A DNA stretch of 64,000 bases, from NCBI RefSeq assembly GCF_032854445.1, contig NC_088302.1, forward strand, positions 5,077,338-5,141,337, read 5' to 3'. The stretch comes from Liolophura sinensis (lineage: Eukaryota; Mollusca; Polyplacophora; Chitonida; Chitonidae). Position numbers and translations under genes: made by a program. The notes beneath the pieces are model-generated. The model saw nothing but the letters and a program-made list of their open reading frames with translations, did no database searches and was not told the origin of the DNA. Positions 10,421 through 21,528 of this stretch are shown in pieces; the stretch's first letter is position 1; each line of letters opens with the position of its first letter.

Positions 10421-11250
10421 CATAACTGTTTAGGAGCCCTGTACTGGAGTAACCTTCAAGACCAAGAAAACTGAAAAAAAGGGATTTTAGATTTATCTTC
10501 GAGCACATATATTTTTACAGAATTTTCATAGACATTTTCTAAGCAACTCTTCACAGACAAGAAAAGCAGGAATGCAGTATTTTCAAAATATAATTTAAGC
10601 TGCAATCCATTACAAGAAAGTAAAGAAAATGAAGAAATTAAAAGTCAGAGCAAATAAAATCCGCGAATAACTTCTAAATATGACCTTAAATAACAGTTTG
10701 TTTGGAAGTTCAAAATCGCTATTTCTCGATCTAATCATGTGTTGGCTTATCTGAATTTTCACTCCAAAGAGTTTAGGAGATTACCGGAACATGTAGGCAT
10801 ACCGATTAACCGTATCTTAAATGTGAAACGCAGATCCATAACCTAGCTACACCCTACTTCAGGCGACAAGCGTATGTAGGCGAATCGGTGTCATATGCTA
10901 CAGCCAGTGCGACGTCTCAGTGAAGTGAAAATATGCCTTATATATAGCTTTGTGCCTATTTCTCGATATTACGACATCCTGCATTCTTCCACCGCATTCC
11001 AGTATCGCGTTCTCTTTGTTATATCAGATGGACCGCGAGTTCAATTCGGAGTGCGGTTAAACCTGTAGACTTTAAAGAAAAAGTAAGGCCTTGATCTACG
11101 CTGTTTTTACAGCTCATCACAATCGAAGTACAGTATCCTTGCATAGTTACCATCTCGAAGTAGAATATAGGCCTACATAGGCCTATTTTACTGTGAGACG
11201 TGTACGCGTAGGGCCTACACATAGGGTACATCGCATGACTGATGTTCGTT
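10421..11250. other. No gene or repeat recognised
   Basis: AT-rich single-copy-looking sequence with short frames only. No motif was seen. Confidence 0.5.
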
Positions 11251-11607
11251 TTCAGAGACAGAGTGAGTGAGTGAGTGCTTGGGGTTTAACGTCGTGCTCA
11301 ACAATTTTTCAGTCATATGACGATTAGGGTGTATGTAATCTACCTCCTTGTCGCAGGACGGATTTCCACCGCTCTTTTATCTAATGCTGCTTGACTGAGG
11401 CGACTTACCGATGGCAAGTAAGTTGCCCCGCCCGAGCCATTATAGGCTACTGATGCGGGTCAACCAGTCGTTGCACTATCCCCTTCATGCTGAACACCAA
11501 GCGAGGAAGTTACAACTTCCTTTTTTAAAGTCTTAGGTGTGACTCGACCAAGGATTGATCCTGGATCTACCGCTCCCGAAGCGGACGCTCTGCCATTCAG
11601 AGACAGA
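11251..11607 (-). mobile_element. SINE family 2 copy with 12-bp target duplication, minus strand
   Basis: The body (about 11,263-11,595) starts with a GAGT microsatellite and GGGGTTTAACGTCGTGCTCA, then CAATTTTTCAGTCATATGAC. It ends with a tRNA-like head that on the minus strand reads TGGCAGAGCGTCCGC (A-box-like) and GGATCAATCC (B-box-like). Exact 12-bp duplications TTCAGAGACAGA lie at 11,251-11,262 and 11,596-11,607. This is a different SINE family from the one with the GCCGTACTCAAG body. Confidence 0.8.
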
Positions 11608-12539
11608 ATCCACAGCCGAGGACATGTACGGTCATTTGTAAGCCCATTTGAACGTTTGAAAACTAGGGAACGTACTCAATACGTACTCGAAAGATAGTAA
11701 ATCATGTCGGTGGAACTTGTGGGTTTTATGTGGAGAATTCCATGCATATTCACAGCATTCAGAAACAGTTCAATAAATACATCAGTTAAGTACCATCTAG
11801 TGTCCTATTTAAAGAATCCCCATGAGAAAAAATGGTACTCTCCGGCACACCTTTACATGGTGTTTTAAGTCTTTGTGTGTGTTTATACAGCTATATACAT
11901 GTATACTATACTGTTTATATGTTGATATAGGCCTGAAGACCTACCGGCAGGTTTTCATACTGGTTGACCTTCACATCTTTTTTTTTAAACACTGTCGAAG
12001 GGTTTATCACGAGACCTATCCTAGCGCAATGATATACAAGGTCATGTAGTTTATAGTCAGACTAAAGGAAGTTTAGTATATCCCAGAGGTTTTCCATCAA
12101 TTGCGTAATAAAGGATCTACGTAGAAGATGAGGAGTGTCATTGCGATGTTGCGAGTAATAAGTTTTGAAAACAATATTTTATATCACAAAGTAATCGACA
12201 TCGACCAAGAAGCCTAACCAATATAATGTTATGATGTTATAATTTACTTATAATGGATACTTATCAATAATTATGATGACTATGATGAAAACCATTTTGT
12301 TCCAGTTATGTTTTGAATTTGTTTCAGATGGGTATATGTACATTTATATGTACATCTACACGCTATTTGGATAGGGGTTTTATACACCAGAATTACACAC
12401 TACGTAACTTTGTGTTTTTTTGCGTGTTGATCGGGGTGGTTGTCTCAACGTGACTTGATTCCAGCTTTATTTCGGTGACATTCAGGTCGTTGACTCTTTG
12501 AATAAAGTTGTGCTGGAATAATTATGTAGTATAATGTTA
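11608..12539. other. No gene recognised
   Basis: AT-rich sequence with short frames. No domain or clear repeat could be read. Confidence 0.45.
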
Positions 12540-12735
12540 CCTGTGTTGAACGCCGTGACGAAGATATCAGACATTACACCCCACCCAGTGTGTAGTCTAT
12601 ACTGACATTGGACCCACCCTTTCATGGACTATCAAAGATCATCGAAATTTAGATATTAAAAGCATGACCCATCCCGGGTTCGAATCTGGGTCGCCCGCTA
12701 GCGAGCGCTAACCTTTTGGCTGCTGCACTGTAGTC
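12540..12735 (-). mobile_element. SINE family 2 fragment, minus strand
   Basis: On the minus strand a tRNA-like head (AAAAGGTTAGCGCTC, then GATTCGAACCC) is followed by CAATGTCAGTAT and TGGGTGGGGTGTAATGTCTG. The latter two match the core of the plus-strand copy at 24.6-24.9 kb. The LINE-like tail is not visible. The B-box is close to the tRNA consensus, but no complete tRNA cloverleaf is present. Confidence 0.65.
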
Positions 12736-13451
12736 CACACTTAGTCATGCGCACTTAGCCTCTCCCTCCCCATCTCCACCCTTCCTTTGATGAGTCGATC
12801 CGCACATCACTGCCAAGTGACGAAATAGCGGACGGAATAGATGTAATAATGCATGGATTGTTCAAATACATATGCGTTAGTGTAAGCATACAGGAATGCT
12901 TATATCTGTAAGTTCTGTCTTATATTGTATTCATCGTGTTGTTAGGCCTATACAGACGAATAGGCCGCGACTCGTTATGGGCTAGAAAGAACACCAAACA
13001 GGCTATATGTGATTAATCAAAGTTCTATATAGGCTATTTGACCAGATAATTATTAATAGTCATAATGATGTCACATGGTACAGAATAATACGGCGTATCT
13101 ATTTATGTATAGGTGGGTGCCATGCAGGGCTAGTCTCAGCTGAGGGTATAGTTATACACGTACTGCTGAAACCACATGTCCATGACCTACGTGTTTGTTG
13201 TATAGGCTACTTGGAGCGACCATAGACCTACATGTACATACGCCCTAATGGGCTGCTTAGCTATATAGGCTTTGTATATACTGGTATATGTAATTCATAC
13301 ACCTTAACATTTCTCTTGTATCGGTCACATGGTATCATATAGCCTACACCGAACGGACTCCAGTCTGTCTCTATATGGCAATCCGCTGCATATTGTTACA
13401 TGCTCATGAGTCTGTTGCATACTAGAATGACTGAGGACTACATGAGCCCCA
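12736..13451. other. No gene recognised
   Basis: AT-rich sequence. Its last 75 bases (about 13,378-13,451) resemble a stretch at 14,860-14,905 (CAATCCGC-GCATAT, then TGTTACATG), so this flank of the 48-bp array has been duplicated. Confidence 0.45.
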
Positions 13452-13835
13452 ATTGCATGTGGGAAACCATACTGGAATAGCTCAGGCCTATATATGCACA
13501 TATTGCATGTGGGAAACCATACTGGAATGGCTGACGTCTGTATGCCCGTATTCCAGCTGGGAAACCATATTGGGATAGCTGAGGCCTATATGTGCACATA
13601 TTGTATGTGTGAAACCGTACTGGAATGGCTGAGGCCTATATGCCCGCATTTCATGTGGGAAACCATACAGGAATGGCTGAGGCCTATATGCCCGTATTTC
13701 ATGTAGGAAACCATACTGGAATGGCTGAGGCCTATATGCCCGCATTTCATGTGGGAAACCATACTGATCGGCTGAGGCCTATATGCCCGTATTTCATGTG
13801 GGAAACCATACTGGAATGACTGAGGCCTATATGTA
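13452..13835 (+). repeat. Tandem repeat, about 48-bp unit, about 8 copies
   Basis: Head-to-tail copies of a unit whose core is TGTGGGAAACCATACTGGAA then TGGCTGAGGCCTATATG. Starts of the core fall near 13,458, 13,507, 13,556, 13,607, 13,655, 13,703, 13,751 and 13,797, so the spacing is 46-51 bp. The later copies are the most alike. Open frames across it arise because 48 is a multiple of 3; there is no sign of a real protein. Confidence 0.9.
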
Positions 13836-15417
13836 TTTAATACCAGAAAAATTAACCATAAAACCTACCTGAACTATAAAGGTTTAATTATTTATTTGAT
13901 TTATAGATTTTAGGTCCAAAGATAACAGCCATCTAAGATATTTATTAAACAAACAAATGAAAAAATGACATCGTACATGTCGTGAGACCGTGTTCATGTA
14001 ACGTCACTTGTCTATACAGACATTTGCATGCATGGCCACCATGCGTATATGATGAAAACAGTTCATCGGTTGCATATGCAGTGATACAGACACATGGTTT
14101 ACATGAGGTTGCATGATGGCACATATAGGCATGCGTATCTCCACATCAGTACAGTAACTTGCACCATATCATGTCTTGCAAAATGTCTTGACCTACTTGT
14201 AGACACATTGACACATGGACAAACGTCATTCTAATATATTATGTAACATATCTCATGAGTTAGGATAATATTACATATAATTATAAATCAGCAGTATTTT
14301 TATGTCACCGTGTTACCAACTCAGGCTCATTCGTGCTGAATTGTGGTCTTTTCTGTATTGTAGTGATCGATAGTTGCAGCTTCGCCAGTGTCCAAGAAGA
14401 TATATAAAAATATATTTCAGGTTAATAAGATAGGGCCTACAGCAGACTACGAAATTAAGCAAAACACTGAATTCTCCATTATAAACATACTGGTTTATGC
14501 ATAGGTATTTTTACTGTACTGTGATTTCCAGGCCTGCAATGTACTCGACCACAAGATCTCACTCCTCTCAAAACTTAGTTATACGTGACCCATGAATGTA
14601 TAGATTCGAAAGAGAAACTTCCATGTATATTGATATACCAACAGGACGTACGTGACGGCTAAATGCCGACATATATATCTATACATATATCCAGATACAT
14701 ATACGTGTATGTGCATGTAGGCAGACAGACTGACGCGGCTGACCTTGGTAATCGGTATAGATACTGAAAATTGCTTGTTACTAGTACTATTTATACCTCT
14801 TCTGTAGAGCCTAACACAAACTTAGACCAGCATTTTCAACGAAATGACCATTAGCAATCCGCCGCATATGTCATCAGGCTGTTACATGTTCACGAGTCGT
14901 TTTCTGTGGAAAACATTACTGGTATGACTGAGGCCTATATATTTAATTTAATATGATATATGGTAGCCCCAATCCAGCTACGTGAAATTACACATTTATT
15001 TCCCCTACAAACTGAGAAAACACGCGAGGAACCCTAAAAATCGTTATTTGTGTATGCATGTCTGTGTTTGTTTATTTATTTATATATCTATTTGATCGAT
15101 ATATGTTAGGCCAAAAGTGTAATGTGTAAGAGATATAGCAAGTGAATCGAAGTAAAACAACATGAATCTGTCATGAAAAATTCGTCAATTAAGAATCAAA
15201 TAAATAAATAAATACGTTTAAATAAATAAATAAATAAAAAAATAAGGAAATGACCTCGTCTATCTCCTGTATACTGTCGTTTGTCTGTGTAGACTCGTAT
15301 ATACAAATTTCATTGCTCACATAACGCTTAATATAGAAGTTACACTGTTTCACCAAGGGGACCATGTATGGTAAAAACACCTTTTCGGTTTCGAATGCAG
15401 TGGAACATACACATATA
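13836..15417. other. Noncoding; contains a worn copy of the 48-bp unit and its flank
   Basis: No gene seen. At about 14,860-14,945 the sequence repeats the flank and one unit of the 13.4-kb array (GTGGAAAACATTACTGGTAT then GACTGAGGCCTATAT). AAAT and TTTA microsatellites lie near 15,065-15,085 and 15,195-15,245. Confidence 0.55.
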
Positions 15418-15847
15418 TTACGCTCCCTTCGCAGCAGTTATTAGCTATATAGATTAATCTGGAAGAATTATGTCGGTAATATATAACTGCTGGTATAGGA
15501 GCGTAACACAAACACTGTTAGTTACATGGTTACTCAGTGATAGGAGACGGAAATATATGATGTCAGTAATCCTCATATTTAGTTACTATGGAGGTTACTG
15601 ACACCATATATTTCCGTATCCTATCACTGAGTAACCATGTAACGAATTTATCCCGCAAGGACCCATCAATTCAGTGCAGAATTCACATATACATCAGTCT
15701 TCTGCACTGAACTGATGGTCTTTGCAAGATAAATTTGTTACATGGTGACACAGTGATAGGATACACAAATATATGGTGTCAATAATCAATATATGAGGAT
15801 TATTGACACCATATATTTCAGTAGCTTTTCACTGAGTAGCCATGTAA
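15418..15847. repeat. Four adjacent large hairpins (foldback/MITE-like cluster)
   Basis: Four inverted repeats follow one another almost without gaps. They are 15,418-15,506 (TTACGCTCC to GGAGCGTAA), 15,521-15,643 (GTTACATGGTTACTCAGTGA to its complement, arms of about 55 bp), 15,644-15,736 (arms of about 37 bp including TTCAGTGCAGAA and TTCTGCACTGAA) and 15,737-15,847 (GTTACATGG to CCATGTAA, arms of about 50 bp). The second and fourth have related arms (CAGTGATAGGA, ATATATGGTGTCA). No coding capacity. This could be one compound foldback transposon or MITEs inserted side by side. Confidence 0.85.
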
Positions 15848-16461
15848 ATAATAACGTCTGTACTTCACGTGACGGTTGTTGTCCAATGAAAAGCGGAGTA
15901 TTTTGTCTGACGCCGGAAAAAAATATATATATATACGGTTACATGATGGCATATATGCTTGAGTATCTCCACATCATGAAGGTATAGTATCTTGTATTTA
16001 TTATTCATACATGAATATTTCCAACATTTTGGTTATTTATTTATTTGAATGATCTTTCACTCCGTATTCAAGTGTCACATTTAATCAGATTGTCACCATT
16101 CCTAAAATTTACCCCGATGCATCAAAGCATGTGGCTACTTCCTACCACACAATCAGTCAATGAGTACCACGCTAACTCACACCCCTGCCACATTAAGTTG
16201 GAAGATGTCCAAGGAAAAATTCAAAATTTCTTATTCACATTACTGAATACCAAAAAAAAAAAAAAAAACCCTGCAAAAGTATTACGGACAGAGCACACAA
16301 CGCCTTGATTTTTATTTCAGATATTTTGTTTCATCCCAAAAATAAAGTATTTATATTTATGTAATTCAGTTGAGCGAATTTAGTCAGACCTTTATGCATG
16401 GTCAGTTTTATTTGTGCGGTTAGAAGCTATATATAAGCCCACGTGCTGACACACCTCCTGC

Positions 16462-16492
<31 letters not shown>

Positions 16493-18299
16493 CAGAGTCC
16501 ACATATATACACTATGTCCATTGACAGACTCCAAAATTACACTCACAAAAGTAAAAGCAAAATACATGTACATCAACAAAGCAGTAAATATTTATACATG
16601 ATTTCTACAAGTTTCCGCCTTGACTATAGTGTCATAATTAGGAAGGATTAGTTTATGTGCTCTCAAACCATCAGTTCGTGTACATAAAAGGGAAATTTCT
16701 GTAATGGGAGATTAATATTGGTACATGACTATTTCATTTTATAAATAAACTACACGGAAATATGTAATCCTTAATGAGTATACACATGACCGATTAAACT
16801 GGGAAGAGGAAGGATTAAACTGGTGGGGAAAACGGGAGGGGGTGGGATACATGTGACTCTCTTGCTAGCCAGCCAACTGGATCTAGGCCCTGCTGTGGTA
16901 TATTCTGTGCTCATCTTCCCGGTGTACACATTGTCACAACAGACACACCAAGGTGGAAATTTCAAAAGGGATTTTAAATAGAGGGATTTTCTGTATTGAA
17001 ACACACGCTGCCTTCATTTTCGGTTTCAGTGAGTCAGTAACTGTAAGGCGGACCTGGAGAAGGTTTCATTATTATCTGTCACGAATTTTTTTAATTGATC
17101 ACCCGAGAGCGAAACCATGTATGTAGATATAACTGCATATGGGTTATGTTACACACCTGCGGTTTTCCGTTTATGTGGGGGTGAGCTATGATGTATCCTT
17201 ACATTCGAAATCAATGTCTATTTTGTCCTTTATATGAAAGATAACTGAAATTAATCGCGTTGGGGAGATATATTCCTAAAAATACGTGATAAATGACAGG
17301 TGACAAGGATACCTGTGTAAAACTACCCTCTCAACGTTTCAGCTCACCACATATATTTATTTCATGGCAGCTGTGGCCAATGCACATGTGGTAACAAGAA
17401 ATGACAAAAAAAAAACTCACAGGATGTGTTAACAGCATCCTATATGTGTCATAAGTCGAATTAATTCAGAATTCTACTAAAAGTGTGAAATACTTGGCTA
17501 AATGGAGACATTCTAGTGTCTGATATATTTTAGGACCAGTATCATTCTCTATAGGGTACTAGAACCCCTCTTTAACGAAATTCTCCATTTTACCTCGTGT
17601 AGCCCAAAATATTGATAAAACATGCAGTCATATGTCTATATTCGAAAATCTAAAAGGTTGCTGGTTCAAATATACGTTAAAAATTTAACAAACGATTGTT
17701 TTAGTTAAAACAAAGAGAATATTGTGAGGGGTGTTTTTTAAAAGTTTAAAAAATATAAAGGACCCTTGCAGCTAGATAGGAAATCGCTCCACTTCGGTGC
17801 TGTAGTGAGGTGTAATTCTTTTAGTGCAGAAAAACAAGTTAAACTTACTTGAATATGAAGTACAATAACTGAAGAACATTTTTGTGAAAAATTGGAGTGA
17901 TGTGATATATGATTTTGTTTTATCAAAAGACAAAACTAGGGTCAAAAGCAGACTTTGCTGTTTTAAGGCGTCTTTCTGTGGGAATTTCGTTCATAATAAA
18001 AATATGATTACGTAAACTAAAACCACTTCCGCATATCTGTGTCAACTATAGGGAGTGGTAAGCTATAGCGAGGTATTGTGTTGGTTCACGCAATTATATT
18101 TTGATAAATTGAAAGAAAGGAGATATTTTGGAAATTCAGATGAACTTTGCATTCACCATAGTATTCCATGGGTCCTAACGTATTGTCGGCATTGGTTCAA
18201 GGATAACATGGCGTTTAACACAAATGAAATAAGCAAAAGAAATGAATCTGAAAATGTCACTTGACTTCGTGGAATCAGCCGCAGTTGTGTAGTTAGCTT
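15848..18299. other. No gene recognised; microsatellites
   Basis: Noncoding, AT-rich. A run of A lies near 16,252-16,269, and TTTA repeats near 16,461-16,492. At about 16,035-16,080 a TTTATTTGAATG-CCGTATTCAAG stretch vaguely recalls the tail end of SINE family 1 but is too worn to call. No protein motif was found. Confidence 0.45.
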
Positions 18300-18590
18300 G
18301 ATGCGTTAAGATTTATTTATTTATTTGATTGGTGTTTTACGCCGTACTCAAGAATATTTCACTTATAAGACGGCGGCCAGCATTATGGTGGATGGAAACC
18401 GGGCAGAGCCCGGGGGAAACCCACGACCATCCGCAGGTTGCTGTCAGACCTTCCCACTTACGGCCGGAAAGGAAGCCAGCATGAGCTGGACTTGAGCTCA
18501 CAGCGACCGCATTGGTGAGAGGCTCCTGGGTCATTACGCTGCGCTAGCGCGCTAACCGACTGAGCCACGGAGGCCCCACGATGCGTTAAG
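18300..18590 (-). mobile_element. SINE family 1, full-length copy with 11-bp target duplication, minus strand
   Basis: The body is about 18,311-18,579, flanked by exact GATGCGTTAAG at 18,300-18,310 and 18,580-18,590. On the minus strand the head reads GTGGCTCAGTCGGTTAGCGC (A-box region) and later GAGCTCAAGTCC (B-box region). The GC-rich body with CGTGGGTTTCCCCCGGGCTC, AATATTCTTGAGTACGGCG and the (AAAT)n tail follow. It is the best-preserved copy here and a good reference for the family (about 265 bp). Confidence 0.92.
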
Positions 18591-19006
18591 AAGAATGTGT
18601 ACAGCTTGTATAGTAGGTCCCTATATGTATAGATATATACATGTATATAAATATAGCATAAACCGTCAGTAAATGTGACATGTAAAAGTTTTAAAACACA
18701 TTCAAGCTTTATTCTATATGATATATACAGAGCATGACACGTACATACCCCGATATTTATCGCAAATCCTGTTAATCGAAAATGTAAAGCGTTTCTCATC
18801 TGTTAATCCAGAGTAACTGGTTATCAAAAGCAACTTACCAACAAAAGTGAATGGATCAGTCTTTTGTTCTCATTGTTCTATAGGTGATACAAACTCACCT
18901 CATTCATGGCCTTAACATGTTAGTCAACATCTAGAGAGAAAGCTTGAGTCGCTATTTCACCATGAAGGTGTACACGATATGGACTAAATGCTTTTGACGT
19001 TAATGG
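18591..19006. other. No gene recognised
   Basis: AT-rich spacer between a SINE and the 44-bp array. Nothing was seen in it. Confidence 0.45.
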
Positions 19007-19035
19007 TGACACCATATTGATATATAGACGCCACT

Positions 19036-19314
19036 TATAACCTGATACGTGTCTCAGTCGGTTAGCGTGCTAGCGCAGTGTTATGGCCCAGAAGCCTCTC
19101 ACCAATGCGGTCGCTGTGAGTTCAAGTCCAGCTCATGCTGGCTTCCTCTCCGGCCGTAAGTGGGAAGGTCTGGCATCAACCTGCGGACGGTCGTGGGTTT
19201 CCCCCGGGCTCTGCCAGGTTTCCTCCCACCATAATGCTGGCCGCCGTCGTATAAGTGAAATATTCTTGAGTACGGCGTAAAACACCAATCAAATAAATAA
19301 AATATAACCTGATA
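19036..19314 (+). mobile_element. SINE family 1, nearly full length, inserted in the 44-bp array
   Basis: Body about 19,048-19,302: TCTCAGTCGGTTAGCGTGCT, GAGTTCAAGTCCAGCTCATG, AATATTCTTGAGTACGGCG, then AAATAAATAA. The flanking word TATAACCTGATA occurs at 19,036-19,047 and 19,303-19,314. It would serve as a target duplication, but it is also part of the 44-bp unit, so it is weak evidence on its own. Confidence 0.88.
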
Positions 19315-20216
19315 TACATGTGCCTTATTGACGTATAGACGCCATTTATAACCTGGTATACGGACGTCATATTAATATATACCTGCCACACATACAAGCG
19401 CCATATTAATATACAAACGCCACTTACAGAGACCATACTGATATATAGATGCCACATATAACCTGGTATATAGGTGCCATATTGTGATATAAATATAGAC
19501 GCTTCTTATAATCTGGTTTACATACGCCATATTTTTGATATATAGACGTCACTAATAACCTGGTATACAGGTGCCATCTTGATATGTAGATGCCACGTAT
19601 AAGCTGGTATAAAGATGCCATATAGATACGTAGACGCCCCTTATAACCTGATATACAGACACCATATTGATACATAGACGCCACTTATAATCTGGTATAT
19701 AGGTGCCATATTCTTATATAAATATAGACGCTTGTTATAACCTGGTAAACAGACGCCATATTGATATATAGACGTCACTTATAGCCTTTTATACAAGTGC
19801 CATATTGATATATAGACGCCACTTACAACCCAGTATACAGGCGCCATATTGATACATTGACGCCACTTATAATCTGGTATAGAGATGCCATATAGATTTA
19901 TAGGCGCCACTTATAACCTGGTATACAGGCATCGTATTGATACATAGACGCCACTTATAATCTGGTATAGAGATGCCATATAGATACATAGACGCCACTT
20001 ATAACCTGGTATACAGGAATCATATTGATACATAGACGCCACTTATAACTTGGTATACTGGCACCATATTGATATATAAACCACACTTATAACCTGGTAT
20101 ACAGATGCCATATAGGTACATAGACGCCACTTATAACCTGGTTTACAGGTGCCATATTGATATATAGACGTCACTTATAACTTGGCATACTGGCGCCATG
20201 TTGACATATAGACGCC

Positions 20217-20377
20217 TCTCCGGCCGTACTTGGGAAGGTCTGCCAGCAACCTGCGGATGGTCGTGGGTTTCCCCCGGGCTCTGCCCGGTTTCCACCCACC
20301 ATAATGCTGGCCGCCGTCGTATAAGTGAAATATTCTTGAGTGAGGCGTAAAACACCAATCAAATAAATAAATAAAAT
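20217..20377 (+). mobile_element. SINE family 1, 5'-truncated, inserted in the 44-bp array
   Basis: Starts abruptly at TCTCCGGCCGTACTTGGGA within the word GACGCC of the array and runs to AAATAAATAAATAAAA. The tRNA-like head is missing. Array units resume after 20,377. Confidence 0.88.
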
Positions 20378-20445
20378 ATAGCCAAGTATACGGGCTCTGT
20401 GTTGATTTACAGGTGCCGTGTTGAGATAAAGACGCCACTTATGAA

Positions 20446-21301
20446 GACCCATAAAGACTTAGATGGCCATAAAATAACCATTTAAACGAAAATTAATTCT
20501 ACGGCATTTAGTCTTGGACGACTTAAACAAATTTCTTGGATGATTTTTCTCTAGGACGATTTGACCAGTATTCAATTAAAATGGCTTATAATAGATGTCG
20601 CCTGTAACTGTTGCTGACTTGTATGTGTATAGTAAGCTTGTGAATGTTCATTCATTTAAATTACTATGCGAAGATTATGAAGTGAGGCGGTAAAGGCCAT
20701 CAAGTCCATGAAGTGTCACATGAACGATGGAACTAACGCTTTTATCTGCAGATATCTAACTTCTGGTATTATGTATATGTAATCTTTTCAGCGACAACTG
20801 ACATATCTGAAACCATATCTCCTGCAAACAGAGTAAAGGTCCTAGATACTACACCATATACATGCAGGCCGTAGCCCTAATCTATCGGTAGGTTGTCGCG
20901 GCTTGCTATTATCCCGGTGATTGTTGGACGTTCTTGTTATCATGTGGTGTGATCCGCACGACGTTTTCGGGGTCAACATCGGGTGAGGTCGACATGTTCC
21001 AAGCTCAGCGAGAACAATATTTATCACAGTCGCTAATGAAGGTGTGCTTGGGTGAAAAGAGGAATCAAGGACTTGTGCAGCAATTGATACATTGTTATAC
21101 TAACTACCCGCCCCCCCCCCCCCCCCCCCCCCTCCCTTTTCTAAAGTTGTTTCTCTTATGGTTAAAGCTGTTTCTATTTTTCGGACTTTTTTTAATACAG
21201 GACAACATTTTCCATACCTCCATAAAAAGAGAGTGTAATAATATACCAACAATAATTACGAAAGATGTAACGAGTTTCATGTGCTTTCCTTTTCTCTATC
21301 A
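20446..21301. other. No gene recognised
   Basis: Noncoding. An open frame of about 130 codons (from 20,934) owes its length partly to the poly-C tract and shows no motif. Confidence 0.45.
21111..21132 (+). repeat. Poly-C tract (22 C)
   Basis: Uninterrupted run of 22 cytosines preceded by CCCG and followed by TCCC. Homopolymer length may be uncertain in the assembly. Confidence 0.95.
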
Positions 21302-21528
21302 CTTTTTGCCGATGCGGTTGCTGTGAGTTCAAGTCCAGCTCATACCGGCTTCCTCTCCGGCCGTACTTGGGAGGGTCTTCCAGCAACCTGCGAATGCTCG
21401 TGGGTTTCCCCCGGGTTCTGCCCAGTTTCCTCCAACCATAATGCTGACCACAGTCGTATACGTGAAATATTCTTGAGTGCGGCGTAAAACACAAATCAAA
21501 TAAATACATAAATAAATCTTTTTGCCGA
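21302..21528 (+). mobile_element. SINE family 1, 5'-truncated, with target duplication
   Basis: The body of about 21,313-21,517 begins within the head (TGCGGTTGCTGTGAGTTCAA) and ends AAATACATAAATAAAT. CTTTTTGCCGA occurs at both 21,302-21,312 and 21,518-21,528, marking insertion. Confidence 0.88.

Larger units (their letters stand above)
19007..20445 (+). repeat. Tandem repeat, 44-bp unit, about 23 copies, with two SINEs inside
   Basis: The unit is built from GCCATATTGATATATAGACG, then CCACTTATAACCTGGTATAC and a short join, 44 bp in total. All copies point the same way. The array starts at about 19,007 and resumes after SINE copies at 19,048-19,302 and about 20,217-20,377. Copies differ by about 10-25%. 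Because 44 is not a multiple of 3, the minus-strand frames across it are chance. Confidence 0.9.

Noticed and set aside
12655-12720. Possible tRNA gene (GGTTCGAATCT B-box)
   Set aside because: No full cloverleaf; the surrounding sequence matches the core of SINE family 2, so this is a SINE head.
13488-13819. Frames on both strands with repeated MAEAYMPVFHVGNHTG-like peptide
   Set aside because: The 48-bp unit is a multiple of 3, which keeps any frame open. Both strands are open and there is no flanking gene structure.
16035-16080. Possible very old SINE family 1 tail
   Set aside because: Only short, imperfect similarity by eye (CCGTATTCAAG); it needs an alignment to support it.
19424-20452. 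Minus-strand frames of 71-93 codons in the 44-bp array
   Set aside because: Repeat-derived and partly running through a SINE. The unit is not a multiple of 3, and there is no protein similarity.
20934-21326. 130-codon frame with a proline run
   Set aside because: The prolines come from the poly-C tract and the remainder has no domain. It overlaps a SINE at its end.
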